A DNA stretch of 64,000 nucleotides from Mesorhizobium sp. M2D.F.Ca.ET.226.01.1.1. GTDB taxonomy: Bacteria; Pseudomonadota; Alphaproteobacteria; Rhizobiales; Rhizobiaceae. Position 1 is the first letter of the stretch. Each line of letters starts with the position of its first letter. Below the pieces are notes generated by a model. It saw nothing but the letters and a program-made list of their open reading frames with translations. It had not been told where the DNA came from and ran no database searches. The translations under genes were made by a program, and so were the position numbers. The stretch covers positions 22,588 to 86,587 of the forward strand of contig NZ_RZOY02000018.1 of NCBI RefSeq assembly GCF_004022705.2, given 5' to 3'. Below, one piece after another: positions 42,761 to 51,237 of this stretch.

Positions 42761-43108
42761 ATGTCTCAGATTATCTACAAGATTGCGCCCGAGGCGCTTT
42801 GGCGCGAAGCCGAGAAGAACGGACGCTTCACCGGCGCGCCAATCGACATTGCCGACGGCTTCATCCATTTCTCCACCGCCGCCCAGGCGCGCGAGACCGC
42901 TGCCAAGCATTTCGCCGGCCAGACGGACCTGCTGCTGATCGCGATCGACGGGAGCAAACTGGGCGATGCGCTGAAATACGAAGTGTCGCGCGGCGGTGCC
43001 CTGTTCCCGCATCTCTACGCCCCGCTGGATCTCGGTGCGGTTCTCTGGGCAAAGCCGCTGCCGCTCGGCGCCGGTGGCCACGACTTTCCGACACTGGAGG
43101 GTGAATGA
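42761..43108 (+). CDS. DUF952 family protein
   Basis: 115 aa. The family pattern is visible as IYKIAPEALWREAEKNGRFT near the N-terminus, DGFIHFSTAAQARETAAKHF in the middle and HLYAPLDLGAVLWAKPLPL near the end. These small cytoplasmic proteins resemble glutathione S-transferase-like or ADP-ribosyl-type folds, but their function is not established. The stop overlaps the pyrD start (ATGA), so the two are translationally coupled, an arrangement common in rhizobia. Confidence 0.88.
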   Translation: MSQIIYKIAPEALWREAEKNGRFTGAPIDIADGFIHFSTAAQARETAAKHFAGQTDLLLIAIDGSKLGDALKYEVSRGGALFPHLYAPLDLGAVLWAKPLPLGAGGHDFPTLEGE

Positions 43109-44184
43109 GCGTGCTCGACCGGATCGGCCAAAAGCTGCTTTTCTCCTTCGATCCGGAAACGGCGCATGGGATGTCGATCGCGGCTTTGCGCTGCGGCCTG
43201 CCGATCGGCGCGACTGCGCCGCGCGACGCGCGGCTCATGGTCAATGTCTGCGGCCTCGATTTCCCGAACCCGCTCGGCATGGCGGCCGGCTACGACAAGA
43301 ACGCCGAAGTGCCGGACGCGCTGCTTGGGCTTGGCTTCGGCTTCGTCGAGGTGGGCACCATCACGCCGCTGCCGCAACCCGGCAATTCGAAGCCGCGCAT
43401 CTTCCGGCTGACGGCGGACGAAGCGGTGATCAACCGGCTGGGCTTCAACAATGAAGGCCATGCGGCGGCCGAAAAACGGCTTGCCGCGCGCAAGGGACGG
43501 CCTGGCATCGTCGGCGTCAACATCGGCGCCAACAAGGACAGCGCCGACCGGATCGCCGACTATGAGCGCGGCGTCGCCCGCTTCGCGGCGCATGCCAGCT
43601 ATCTGACGGTCAACATCTCCTCGCCCAACACGCCCGGCCTGCGCAACATGCAGGCGCGCGAGCAGCTCGGCGAATTGCTGTCGCGGGTGATGGCAGCGCG
43701 TGCGGTGGCGCCGGCGCAGCCGCCGGTCTTCCTCAAGATCGCGCCGGACCTTGTCGAAGCCGAACTGGAAGACATCGCCGCTGAGGTCCTCGAGAAAAAG
43801 ATCGACGGCGTCATCGTCTCCAACACGACGCTGGCGCGGGCCGGATTGCGGAGCGGTGGCGTGGCGAATGAAACCGGCGGTCTCTCGGGAAAACCGTTGT
43901 TCGAACGTTCGACCGCGGTGCTCGCCCGGATGCGCAGATTGCTAGGCCCGCAGATGGCCATCGTGGGCGTCGGCGGGGTCGATTCCGCCGAGACGGCACT
44001 GGAGAAAATCCGCGCCGGGGCCGATCTCGTCCAGCTTTACACCGGCATGATCTACGCCGGGCCGGCGCTGCCCGGGCGCCTCATTGCCGGCATGGCGCGG
44101 TTTGCGGAGCGCGAGCGGCTTGGCTCGATCCGAGATCTGCGCGACTCCGCTTGCGACCGCTGGGCTGCAAAGCCGGTCAGCTGA
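43105..44184 (+). CDS. pyrD: Dihydroorotate dehydrogenase (quinone), class 2
   Basis: 359 aa. It has the membrane-associated N-terminal extension of class 2 enzymes (LDRIGQKLLFSFDPETAHGM), the FMN region NPLGMAAGYDKNAEVPDAL and GFVEVGTITPLPQPGNSKPR, the catalytic Ser in YLTVNISSPNTPGLRNMQ, and GVGGVDSAETALEKIRAGAD near the C-terminus. It oxidises dihydroorotate to orotate in pyrimidine synthesis, reducing quinone. It overlaps the DUF952 gene by ATGA and the convergent MATE gene by 8 bp. Confidence 0.96.
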   Translation: MSVLDRIGQKLLFSFDPETAHGMSIAALRCGLPIGATAPRDARLMVNVCGLDFPNPLGMAAGYDKNAEVPDALLGLGFGFVEVGTITPLPQPGNSKPRIFRLTADEAVINRLGFNNEGHAAAEKRLAARKGRPGIVGVNIGANKDSADRIADYERGVARFAAHASYLTVNISSPNTPGLRNMQAREQLGELLSRVMAARAVAPAQPPVFLKIAPDLVEAELEDIAAEVLEKKIDGVIVSNTTLARAGLRSGGVANETGGLSGKPLFERSTAVLARMRRLLGPQMAIVGVGGVDSAETALEKIRAGADLVQLYTGMIYAGPALPGRLIAGMARFAERERLGSIRDLRDSACDRWAAKPVS

Positions 44185-45526
44185 AGGCGGTGCGCACCCT
44201 GAGCCTGAGCACCGTCAACAGGCTGAAGCCCCGCACCAGCAGGAAGACATGCAGCGACGCCCACAACCCATTGTTGCCGAAAGCCGGTGCCAGCGTGATC
44301 AGCGCGGCGCTGAAGGCGAGGAAGGACAGCAGCATCATGTTGCGCATGTCGCGCGACCAGGTGGCGCCGATGAAGACGCCGTCCATCTGGAAGGCGAGCA
44401 CGCCGCTCAGCGCCGTGAAGGCGGCCCAGGGCAGATAGGTGTCGGCGACTTCGCGGACTTCCGGCGAGGTCGTCACCAGCGCCACCAGGCCGGTGCCAGC
44501 CGTCAGCAGGATGAGCGTGGCGATGCCGGCGAGGCCAAAACCCCAGATCAGCGTCAGCCGCACGGCCTGCCGGAATGGGGCCGGCGCTTGCGCGCCTATG
44601 GCGCGGCCCGCGAGCTGCTCGGCGGCGGTGGCGAAGCCGTCGAGAAAATAGCCGGCGATGAGGAAGAAGTTCATCAGCACCGCATTGGCGGCGAGCGTCA
44701 CCGTGCCGAACTGCGCGCCCTGCCTGGTGAACAGCGCGAAGGCAGCCAGCAGCGAGAAGGAGCGGATCATGATGTCGCGGTTGAGCGACAGCATGTGGCG
44801 ATAGGCCGGCAGATCGAGGATGCGACGGCGCGACGGCCGCTCCAGCTTGTGGAAGCGGCTGAGCACGATGGCAAGGCCGAGCAGCATGGCGAAAAACTCG
44901 CCGGTGACGGTCGCCCAGGCGACGCCGGCGACACCCCAGCCGAGTTCGAGGCCGAGCAGGAAGCAGAGCACGATGTTGATGCCGTTGAGCACCGCCTGCA
45001 GCATCAGTCCGAGCCCGCCTTCGCCGCGTCCCAGCACGTAGCCCAGGATGGCGTAGTTGATCAGCGAAAAGGGCGCTGCCAGCAGCCTGATGCGGATATA
45101 GACCGACATCGCCGCGCTGACGCGCGGCTCGGCGCCCATGAACCATTGGCCAGCCACGGCAAAGAGCGGCGAAAGGGCGGCAAGCACGACGCCCGCGACG
45201 ATCGCGATCAGCACGGCGCGCCAGAGCACCGCCTGCTCTTCCAGCGCATCGCCGCGCCCGAAGGCCTGGGCGACCAGACCGGTAGTGCCGGAGCGCAGGA
45301 AGTTGAAGGTGGTGAAAACGACGTCGAAGACCAGCGATCCCGCCGCCAGGCCGCCGAGCAGCGCTGCGTCGCCGAACTGGCCGACCACCGCCGTGTCGAC
45401 GATGCCGAGCAGCGGCGTCGTCAGATAGGCAAGCGTCATCGGCACGGCGATCGCCAGCACCGAGCGGTTGGTGACGACAAAGGACCTGGCGTTGGCTTGC
45501 GTTATGTCCAAGGGAATCGCGTCCAA
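44177..45526 (-). CDS. MATE family efflux transporter (DinF-like)
   Basis: About 449 aa with 12 helices. The start is uncertain: the first ATG (45652) overlaps the start of the divergent gene, so a TTG at 45526 or 45511 near LDAIPLDITQANARSFVVTN is more likely. Family signs are RSVLAIAVPMTLAYLTTPLL, GIVDTAVVGQFGDAALLGGL and GLVAQAFGRGDALEEQAVLW. It exports cationic compounds using a proton or sodium gradient; the substrate is unknown. Its tail overlaps pyrD by 8 bp on the opposite strand. Confidence 0.85.
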   Translation of the reverse strand: MDAIPLDITQANARSFVVTNRSVLAIAVPMTLAYLTTPLLGIVDTAVVGQFGDAALLGGLAAGSLVFDVVFTTFNFLRSGTTGLVAQAFGRGDALEEQAVLWRAVLIAIVAGVVLAALSPLFAVAGQWFMGAEPRVSAAMSVYIRIRLLAAPFSLINYAILGYVLGRGEGGLGLMLQAVLNGINIVLCFLLGLELGWGVAGVAWATVTGEFFAMLLGLAIVLSRFHKLERPSRRRILDLPAYRHMLSLNRDIMIRSFSLLAAFALFTRQGAQFGTVTLAANAVLMNFFLIAGYFLDGFATAAEQLAGRAIGAQAPAPFRQAVRLTLIWGFGLAGIATLILLTAGTGLVALVTTSPEVREVADTYLPWAAFTALSGVLAFQMDGVFIGATWSRDMRNMMLLSFLAFSAALITLAPAFGNNGLWASLHVFLLVRGFSLLTVLRLRVRTAFS

Positions 45527-45650
45527 GGGATTGCTGCCTGGCTGATTGCGGCTTGATCGGGAACCCGATGTGCCCCAGTTTGCCAGCGTCACGCAACCAC
45601 ATCCGCCGGACTGCCAACCGAATTCCAAACCTGGCGCAGCCCCCCGATCC

Positions 45651-46562
45651 ATGCCGCTGCCGATCGTCCATCACCCCGACTATGATGCCGGCTTCGCCGT
45701 CAACCATCGCTTTCCGATGAGCAAATATCCGCTCTTGATGGAGGCCCTGCGCCTGCGCGGGTTGGCCGCGCCGGCAGCGCTTTCGATGCCAGAGCCGGCG
45801 CCGCCGGCATGGCTGAAACTGGCGCACGCGGCCGACTATGTCGACCAGGTTATCGCCTGCCAGGTGCCGGACAGAATTGAGCGCGAGATCGGCTTTCCGG
45901 TCGGTCCGCGCGTGTCACTGAGGGCGCAGCTCGCAAGCGCTGGTACCGTGCTGGCGGCGCGGCTGGCGCTGAAACACGGCATTGCCTGCAACGCGGCCGG
46001 CGGCAGCCATCATGCCAGGCGCGCGCAAGGCGCCGGCTTCTGCACCTTCAACGATGTCGCCGTCGCAGCGCTGGTGCTGTTGGCCGAAGGCGCCGCCGAA
46101 AACCTGTTGATTGTCGATCTCGACGTGCATCAAGGCGATGGCACGGCGGACATTCTTAAATACGAGCCTCGCGCCTTCACCTTTTCCATGCATGGCGAGC
46201 GCAACTACCCGGTGCGCAAGATCGATTCCGACCTCGACGTCGCCTTGCCGGACGGCACCGGCGATGCCGCCTATCTCGAGCGGCTCGCCGCCATCCTGCC
46301 GGAGCTGTCCGAGCGAAGGCATTGGGACATTGTCTTCTACAATGCCGGCGTGGATGTCCATGCCGAGGACAGGCTCGGCCGGCTGGCGCTGACCGATGAC
46401 GGCCTCAACGCCCGCGAAGACATGGTCATAAGCCATTTCCGCGGGCGCGGCGTGCCGCTGTGCGGCGTCATCGGCGGTGGCTATTCGACCGACGTGCCGG
46501 CGCTGGCCGCACGCCACGCCATCTTGTTCGAGGTGGCCGCCCGACACGCCGCGGATTACTAA
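45651..46562 (+). CDS. Histone deacetylase family protein (class II/acetoin utilisation-like)
   Basis: 303 aa from ATG at 45651 (MPLPIVHHPDYDAGFAVNHR). Arginase/deacetylase fold: the catalytic His pair in GGSHHARRAQGAGFCTFNDV, the zinc-binding DLDVHQGDGTADIL, FSMHGERNYPVRK and the C-terminal GGGYSTDVPALAARH. Such bacterial enzymes deacetylate small molecules such as acetylpolyamines, or proteins. The substrate is unknown. It is divergent from the MATE gene. Confidence 0.9.
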   Translation: MPLPIVHHPDYDAGFAVNHRFPMSKYPLLMEALRLRGLAAPAALSMPEPAPPAWLKLAHAADYVDQVIACQVPDRIEREIGFPVGPRVSLRAQLASAGTVLAARLALKHGIACNAAGGSHHARRAQGAGFCTFNDVAVAALVLLAEGAAENLLIVDLDVHQGDGTADILKYEPRAFTFSMHGERNYPVRKIDSDLDVALPDGTGDAAYLERLAAILPELSERRHWDIVFYNAGVDVHAEDRLGRLALTDDGLNAREDMVISHFRGRGVPLCGVIGGGYSTDVPALAARHAILFEVAARHAADY

Positions 46563-46618
46563 ATCTAGACAGTAGGGAATAGGCAGAGGGCAATGGGGAA
46601 AGACCGCCCTACTGCCTA

Positions 46619-46888
46619 CTACTTCCTGTAGCTGGCGATCCGAAGCAGGATGAAGACCGGCACGACGATCGCGGCGCCGAGCAGGATATAGCCCACGAAA
46701 CGGTCGACGGCGTGGAAACCGAGATTCCACAAATCGACGAAGAACTGGCGAATGCCATAGAAGACGTCGATCGGTGACCAGCCGAATGCGTGCATGACGA
46801 GGCCTACGAGGAAGGAGACGACGAGCAGCTTCAGGAACACCCTGAGTGGCGTGTCGCCAAGAAAGCGCGTCAGTGCGGACAAGGCCAT
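46619..46888 (-). CDS. Small membrane protein, DUF6460-like
   Basis: 89 aa. Two hydrophobic segments, VFLKLLVVSFLVGLVMHAFG (17-36) and FVGYILLGAAIVVPVFILLR (64-83), flank a short amphipathic stretch IDVFYGIRQFFVDLWNLGF. The opening TRFLGDTPLRVFLKLL matches conserved rhizobial small membrane proteins as I recall them (DUF6460). No function is known. A 56-bp spacer with repeated TAGG/CCTA steps separates it from the preceding gene. Confidence 0.75.
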   Translation of the reverse strand: MALSALTRFLGDTPLRVFLKLLVVSFLVGLVMHAFGWSPIDVFYGIRQFFVDLWNLGFHAVDRFVGYILLGAAIVVPVFILLRIASYRK

Positions 46889-46952
46889 TCTCCGGTTCCA
46901 GCCGCCCGATTCGGCGGCGCGATACCAGAAATACGCACTCGGCTGTCCGCCA

Positions 46953-47795
46953 TCAAGCTGACGGCACGCAAGGGGCTTCGCCTGGACAGGACCTGTCGCC
47001 TTCAGCCGCCGGCAGGTTGCGGTGCTCCAGCAACTGGCTGAGCGGAGAACCGGCAGGGATCGGGCGGCCGCCGATCCGGTCCCTCAGCAGATTGTCGAAG
47101 AGATGGATGCAGAGCGTGCGCGGGGTCACGATGTCCGTTATCGAAAGCTCGGGGTCGAGGAACAAGCCGACCTGGCCGTAGTGGACCGGATAGAAGACGT
47201 CGATGGTCGCCGCATGGCCCATAACGCCGGCCTTGCCGGCAAAGTAGGTCATCGCATCGGGTCCGAGCATGCCCCATCCGTACTGCGAAACATGGATCGG
47301 CCGACCCATCATCTTGCGCCAATGGTACCGCCGGCGCTTGCGGTCGCTGAGCCACGGGGCAATGAAATACGGATCGTCCGCCATCCTCAGTGCCTCGCGC
47401 AGCATGTCGCTGTCCGCGGGCAGTTTGAGCACGGCGCCGTTTAGCTCGGTATCGGTCTGGTAGCCGAAGATGTAATCGGCCTGCGGCACCGGCCTCAGGC
47501 AATAGACATCGCAATCGACATAGAGGCCCATCCCCGCCTCGAGGATCTTCAACCGGTAGAGGTTGGAGAACAAGGAAGGGCTGCCATTGGATCTATAGGT
47601 GATGATTCGCTGCCTCGGCATGAGCCGCGATGCGTCGAAAATCTCGACGCCCTTCGGCACATTGCGCGGGGCGTCATAGCAGTGGAGAAGCACCCGGTGC
47701 CCGCCGAGCACGAAGGAACGCAGGCAGGCTGCATGGAGGTCGCCAAGCGCCTCGCCGATCCAAAGGGCGTTGACGACGGGTTCCATCGGCGTCAT
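46953..47795 (-). CDS. Glycosyltransferase with DXD motif (GT32/capsule type)
   Basis: 280 aa from ATG at 47795, overlapping the upstream gene's stop as ATGA; the frame extends further upstream without support. The N-terminus NALWIGEALGDLHAACLRSF and GHRVLLHCYDAPRNVPKGV, then ILEAGMGLYVDCDVYCLRPV with a D-C-D metal motif (about 96-100), fit the OCH1/GT32 and alpha-1,4-glycosyltransferase group. It probably adds a sugar to a surface polysaccharide in the cytoplasm. It forms a two-gene unit with 47792-48790 close to the tRNA-Gly. Confidence 0.75.
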   Translation of the reverse strand: MTPMEPVVNALWIGEALGDLHAACLRSFVLGGHRVLLHCYDAPRNVPKGVEIFDASRLMPRQRIITYRSNGSPSLFSNLYRLKILEAGMGLYVDCDVYCLRPVPQADYIFGYQTDTELNGAVLKLPADSDMLREALRMADDPYFIAPWLSDRKRRRYHWRKMMGRPIHVSQYGWGMLGPDAMTYFAGKAGVMGHAATIDVFYPVHYGQVGLFLDPELSITDIVTPRTLCIHLFDNLLRDRIGGRPIPAGSPLSQLLEHRNLPAAEGDRSCPGEAPCVPSA

Positions 47796-48790
47796 GCGGC
47801 ACGCCCGCCGCCAGCCAGGATCGCGCCCGCCTGGGCGGCGAACTCGCTGACGATCCGTGCCGGCGATCGCAACTCGCGCATGGCTTCGCGATAGGCCGCC
47901 GCGCGGCCTTCGAGCCCGGAGATCGGCTCGCGCAGATCGCTTATCAGGTCGCGCAGGCGGGTGGTGTGCGGACGAAAACATCGCTTTGCGGCCGCGCTGA
48001 GGGAGTTCGCCGGCACGCCGACGGGCACCGAACCGGCATAGGCGCATTCGACATATTTCATCAATTCGACGTTGAAGCGGGCGCCGCACAGGAAGAAGTG
48101 CGTGAAGCGCGCGGCAAGAGCGACAAAACGGTCATGGGTGATGTCGTGCCGTGGCGGCTTGCCCTGTCCAGGATAGCCCGGATGCTTCAGATCGTGGACG
48201 AGGTATCTCAGCAACGGAGACCAGCGCCGCCTGCGACGCAAGGCGTAGCGGATCGGATAGAGTTCTCGTGAATAGTTGCCAGACAGGAAGAGCCTGCGAC
48301 TGCGGCCAGGAAGAGGGGCGTCGACCTCTCGCGACGAGTCATAGGCATAAGGAAGGCGAGCGATGCCGGACGCGTTAAGCCGCCTGGTGAAAACCAGGAA
48401 AGGGCCTTCCGGATCATAGGTCGTGGCATAATGGACGCCGGGAAGGTCGGCGCAGTCGAAGATGAAGCGGACATTGGGATTGGCCGAATCCGGCATGTCG
48501 GGGTCGCTGATCCGAAAGAAGATCGCCGGGCGGCTCCTCGCGGGAAGGGCAAGATGGCGCTCGAGACGCGCTACATCCGCCTCTTCCAGACGGTTGTCGA
48601 CGACGCCGAGATCGAAGTCGCCGCCGTCGAGCGCGCTGATCGGCCTGACTTCCCAGCCGAGCGGCCGAGCGAAAGCCGGGCCGACGCCGGGATAGATCGC
48701 CTTTTCGTAAGCATGAGTATCGGAATAGAAATAGATGATCCGCAACACGATGCCCCAAATGGCGCTGATATGGGCACCGATGCCTGACAA
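47792..48790 (-). CDS. Glycosyltransferase-like protein (GT-B type), probable
   Basis: 332 aa from the first ATG; a GTG at 48748 opening VLRIIYFYSDTHAYEKAIYP is an alternative. The C-terminal half has FFLCGARFNVELMKYVECAY followed by AGSVPVGVPANSL, the layout of the nucleotide-sugar site in GT-B enzymes, and a helical end. The middle is Arg-rich (YALRRRRRWSPLLRYL). I infer a role in surface polysaccharide with its coupled neighbour. Sequence identity to known families cannot be judged by eye. Confidence 0.6.
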   Translation of the reverse strand: MSGIGAHISAIWGIVLRIIYFYSDTHAYEKAIYPGVGPAFARPLGWEVRPISALDGGDFDLGVVDNRLEEADVARLERHLALPARSRPAIFFRISDPDMPDSANPNVRFIFDCADLPGVHYATTYDPEGPFLVFTRRLNASGIARLPYAYDSSREVDAPLPGRSRRLFLSGNYSRELYPIRYALRRRRRWSPLLRYLVHDLKHPGYPGQGKPPRHDITHDRFVALAARFTHFFLCGARFNVELMKYVECAYAGSVPVGVPANSLSAAAKRCFRPHTTRLRDLISDLREPISGLEGRAAAYREAMRELRSPARIVSEFAAQAGAILAGGGRAA

Positions 48791-48973
48791 GCCGTGCCCT
48801 TCGCGGCAAGCGAAACCCCGGCATTTTGTAGTTCATGTCGAGAGGTTCGGGCAATGCCGCTCGATACAGCGAGAGCTTCGGTCCGGTGGCACGGATGACG
48901 CCCGGCTCCGAAGGTTAGTCCAATCGCTTTGCCGATTGCTTGCAGCCGGGACCTCATGGTAACGAGGGCTCGC

Positions 48974-49047
48974 GCGGGTATGATGTAATGGTAGCCTGTC
49001 AGCTTCCCAAGCTGAACGCGCGGGTTCGATTCCCGCTACCCGCTCCA
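48974..49047 (+). tRNA. tRNA-Gly (anticodon CCC)
   Basis: Full cloverleaf, 74 nt including an encoded CCA. Acceptor arms are GCGGGTA and TACCCGC, the anticodon stem-loop is TCAGC-TTCCCAA-GCTGA with anticodon CCC, and the T-arm GCGGG-TTCGATT-CCCGC is perfect. It decodes GGG. Its last 14 bases recur at 50135-50148. Confidence 0.97.
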
Positions 49048-49060
49048 GCTTGCCCCGCGC

Positions 49061-49516
49061 CTAAGCCAGCACCCCGCATAGGGCAAGGTGTTGCGCGGCT
49101 TCGTCGGCGCCCATACGCATGATTGTGTGGGTGAGCCCGCCATGCTCCCCGATCCACTGCCGCACCCAATCCGGGTATTGCGAGACCAGATATTGGGCGG
49201 CTGCCGCATTCTGTTCGGCGCCTACACCGTAAGGCAGATGAAAGCCGAAAGAGGCACGCCGCGTGATGCAAAGCTGCCCGGGCGGCAGTGATAGATAGAG
49301 CGTGCAGGCACTGTCGCACGTTCCGTCAAATTCCACCTGCTCTTCGGCGGCGCGCAATTCGGCGATGTGCAAGGCGAAAGCCACGATCTGGCCGCCGGGA
49401 TTTTCGCGCACCGTCTCCGCATTGACTGGCGCCGCCACCGAGGCAGCCGCAAGGAAGGCAATCGCCTTGGCGGCCGGCCTCCATCCGACTCGTGAAATCG
49501 GCCTATCGTTGCGCAT
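49061..49516 (-). CDS. Exported protein with ClpP/crotonase-like motif, unknown function
   Basis: 151 aa from ATG at 49516 (a GTG at 49546 would add ten residues). A signal peptide covers about residues 1-33 (VGWRPAAKAIAFLAAASVAA, then VNA). The mature part has FDGTCDSACTLYLSLPPGQL and then ITRRASFGFHLPYGV, a pattern shared with periplasmic ClpP-fold proteins where the Ser of SACT sits in the nucleophile position. No catalytic His or Asp can be assigned with certainty. It ends 14 bp from the tRNA-Gly CCA and reads towards it. Confidence 0.7.
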   Translation of the reverse strand: MRNDRPISRVGWRPAAKAIAFLAAASVAAPVNAETVRENPGGQIVAFALHIAELRAAEEQVEFDGTCDSACTLYLSLPPGQLCITRRASFGFHLPYGVGAEQNAAAAQYLVSQYPDWVRQWIGEHGGLTHTIMRMGADEAAQHLALCGVLA

Positions 49517-49684
49517 TCCCTGCCTCGCGTTCGTCCCCCCGCGCACAGGCTAGCACTGGTATGGTTAACAACCGACAGCTTACCGGATCGCGAACGCCTG
49601 GCAACCGGAGAGTGACGTCAGATAGGGTCGAGAGGCGTTTATGGTTCTGCTGAGGCCTGAACCTCGAAGAAGGATCGCCGCGTT

Positions 49685-49969
49685 CTAAAGAGCGCGTCCG
49701 ACCACCACCTCATAGGGCGTACAGATATTGGTGTTTTCCTCGCTGTAGAGGGAGGCAAAAAGATGCACGAGGACTGTCAACTATTCTCCATGACGTCGAA
49801 AGTACAAACCACGCAGTTCGCGTGAGGAGAGCCGTTCGGGGTTTTCGGTATTCCCAACAAAGTTGTAGACGTCGGCACGGTTGCCGGGGAGTAGGTCCCT
49901 AATGTTCTGGGCGGCGAAGGATGATTCGCCATATTCCGCCATCGCGTAGCAATAGGCGATTTTTGTCCG
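49685..49969 (-). pseudogene. Broken gene remnant in the 770-bp gap 49517-50289
   Basis: One minus-strand frame stays coding-like from 49969 to 49685 but contains an in-frame TAG at 49781-49783. The first part, from the ATG at 49942, reads MAEYGESSFAAQNIRDLLPG and continues NRADVYNFVGNTENPERLSS; after the TAG it continues LTVLVHLFASLYSEENTNIC and TPYEVVVGRAL before a final stop. There is a TAA just before the open stretch. I do not recognise the family. The composition is coding-like and distinct from a random frame. I see nothing else in the gap apart from the tRNA fragment. Confidence 0.4.
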
Positions 49970-50104
49970 TTAAAAATTAACCGTCGAGCAGAAGGTCAGG
50001 CATGCTGACAAAATGGCCGGATCCTACTCCAAACGCAAGCATCGCCTTTCACTGGCCTGTCATGCCGGCGCTGCACAACAAACCCGTTGAGATTACGGCG
50101 AAAG

Positions 50105-50148
50105 GGCTAGCCTCCCACGCTGAACGCGTGGATTCGCTACCCGCTCCA
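50105..50148 (+). other. Degraded 3' copy of tRNA-Gly (att-site-like scar)
   Basis: The 44 bases GG.TAGCCT...CCCA.GCTGAACGCG.GG.TTCG..CTACCCGCTCCA align in order with the 3' half of the tRNA-Gly at 48974-49047, with short deletions in the anticodon and T arms. The last 14 bases, CGCTACCCGCTCCA, are identical to 49034-49047. It has no 5' half and cannot fold as a tRNA. A same-direction 3' copy is what integration at a tRNA gene leaves behind. Confidence 0.75.
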
Positions 50149-50289
50149 TCCTGCGCAAAGGTTTAAGTCCGATATCAGCAATGCTTCCGTTCGCATGGGA
50201 GGCACCGTGCGCGTGTGGACGAAATTCTAAGCCGCTTGAACTACTGCTTCTGGTTGTTGTGTCGGTCGCGGACGGATAAAAGACAAAGC

Positions 50290-51174
50290 ATGCCGCGTGC
50301 ACTATCGAAATACACAGTCCGCGAATGGTTAAGACTTCGGCCGCTGGTCGACCGCAAGAATCATGCGCGCTATCAAGTTCGGGAGCGGATAGCCCTCGCC
50401 AGGCACGCCAGTCCGGTGGCCCTTCCTCGTCTCCGTGGCCGAAAAGTGCTGATCACGATCAGTTTCAACGATCCCGAAGTTATCGAGTGGCAGACCAGGC
50501 TGATTGCTAGAAACGTGCCTGAGGTCATCCATATCATTGCAGACAACTCAACCAAGTTGATGGCGAGGGATGCGATTCGCAACATCTGCGCGGCGGCCGA
50601 TGTTGCTTTCGTGGCAGTGCCGGCCAATCCTTGGGTAGGCCGAGAGAAGGAAGGGGGCAAATCGCACGGCTATGCCCTGAACTGGGCATGGAAGAACATC
50701 GTTCTCGCGAACCGGCCTTCCATGGTCGGCTTCCTGGATCACGATATTTTCCCGACCGCGAAGACGGATCCTTTCCGCATGCTCGATCAAGCGACAGTCG
50801 CGGGGTTGGTTCGAACCGCGCCGGAGGAGCGCTGGTACCTATGGCCCGGCTTCGCCTTTTTCAACTTGGAACGATTGCGGACGGATCGGCTCAACTTCGG
50901 TCGAGATTGGCTTGATGGATTTGATACTGGCGGCCTGAATTGGCGCTGCCTGTATCGTGCACTCAGCAAGGAGGATCTGTGCGCGGCTGACTATGAACGA
51001 ATCGCAGTCGCTGCCGGGGTAGCGATGGACGAGGCAATATTCGAGCGAATTGACGGTTGGCTTCATGAAAGCCGCTTCACGACCGACATTGACCTGGCGC
51101 CAGCGCGCCGCCAGCAGTTGATTGAACTCAAACGACGCAGGGTCCTGGATAGTTTGATGGCACTGCCCGCATAA
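50290..51174 (+). CDS. Glycosyltransferase-like protein
   Basis: 294 aa from ATG at 50290 (GTG at 50215 is an alternative). Features: a basic N-terminus, KVLITISFNDPEVIEWQTRL, then IIADNSTKLMARDAIRNICA, and PSMVGFLDHDIFPTAKTDPF, where the D-H-D resembles the metal-binding motif of GT-A enzymes. A late acidic MDEAIFERIDGWLHESRF may form the acceptor side. There is no membrane helix. Codon use is less GC-rich than the flanks (many ATT, GTT, AGA, GCA). The neighbour is a sugar or serine O-acetyltransferase, so a surface polysaccharide role is likely. Confidence 0.65.
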   Translation: MPRALSKYTVREWLRLRPLVDRKNHARYQVRERIALARHASPVALPRLRGRKVLITISFNDPEVIEWQTRLIARNVPEVIHIIADNSTKLMARDAIRNICAAADVAFVAVPANPWVGREKEGGKSHGYALNWAWKNIVLANRPSMVGFLDHDIFPTAKTDPFRMLDQATVAGLVRTAPEERWYLWPGFAFFNLERLRTDRLNFGRDWLDGFDTGGLNWRCLYRALSKEDLCAADYERIAVAAGVAMDEAIFERIDGWLHESRFTTDIDLAPARRQQLIELKRRRVLDSLMALPA

Positions 51175-51237
51175 TTCGGCTGCTCCAGGCGGTCAGGATA
51201 GCTGTACCGGTCGATCGGTTCACGTTATCGACACGCC

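Noticed and set aside
44084..45556. 490-codon plus-strand frame opposite the MATE gene
   Set aside because: Very polar, repetitive Glu/Gln/Arg composition typical of the antisense of a membrane protein.
44052..45827. 591-codon minus-strand frame across the MATE gene and pyrD end
   Set aside because: Arg-rich out-of-frame shadow of the MATE gene; no membrane helices.
46563..46618. TAGG/CCTA-rich spacer after the deacetylase gene as a terminator
   Set aside because: The short arms are broken and there is no T-tract.
50105..50148. A second functional tRNA-Gly
   Set aside because: No 5' half, shortened anticodon and T arms; it cannot form a cloverleaf.
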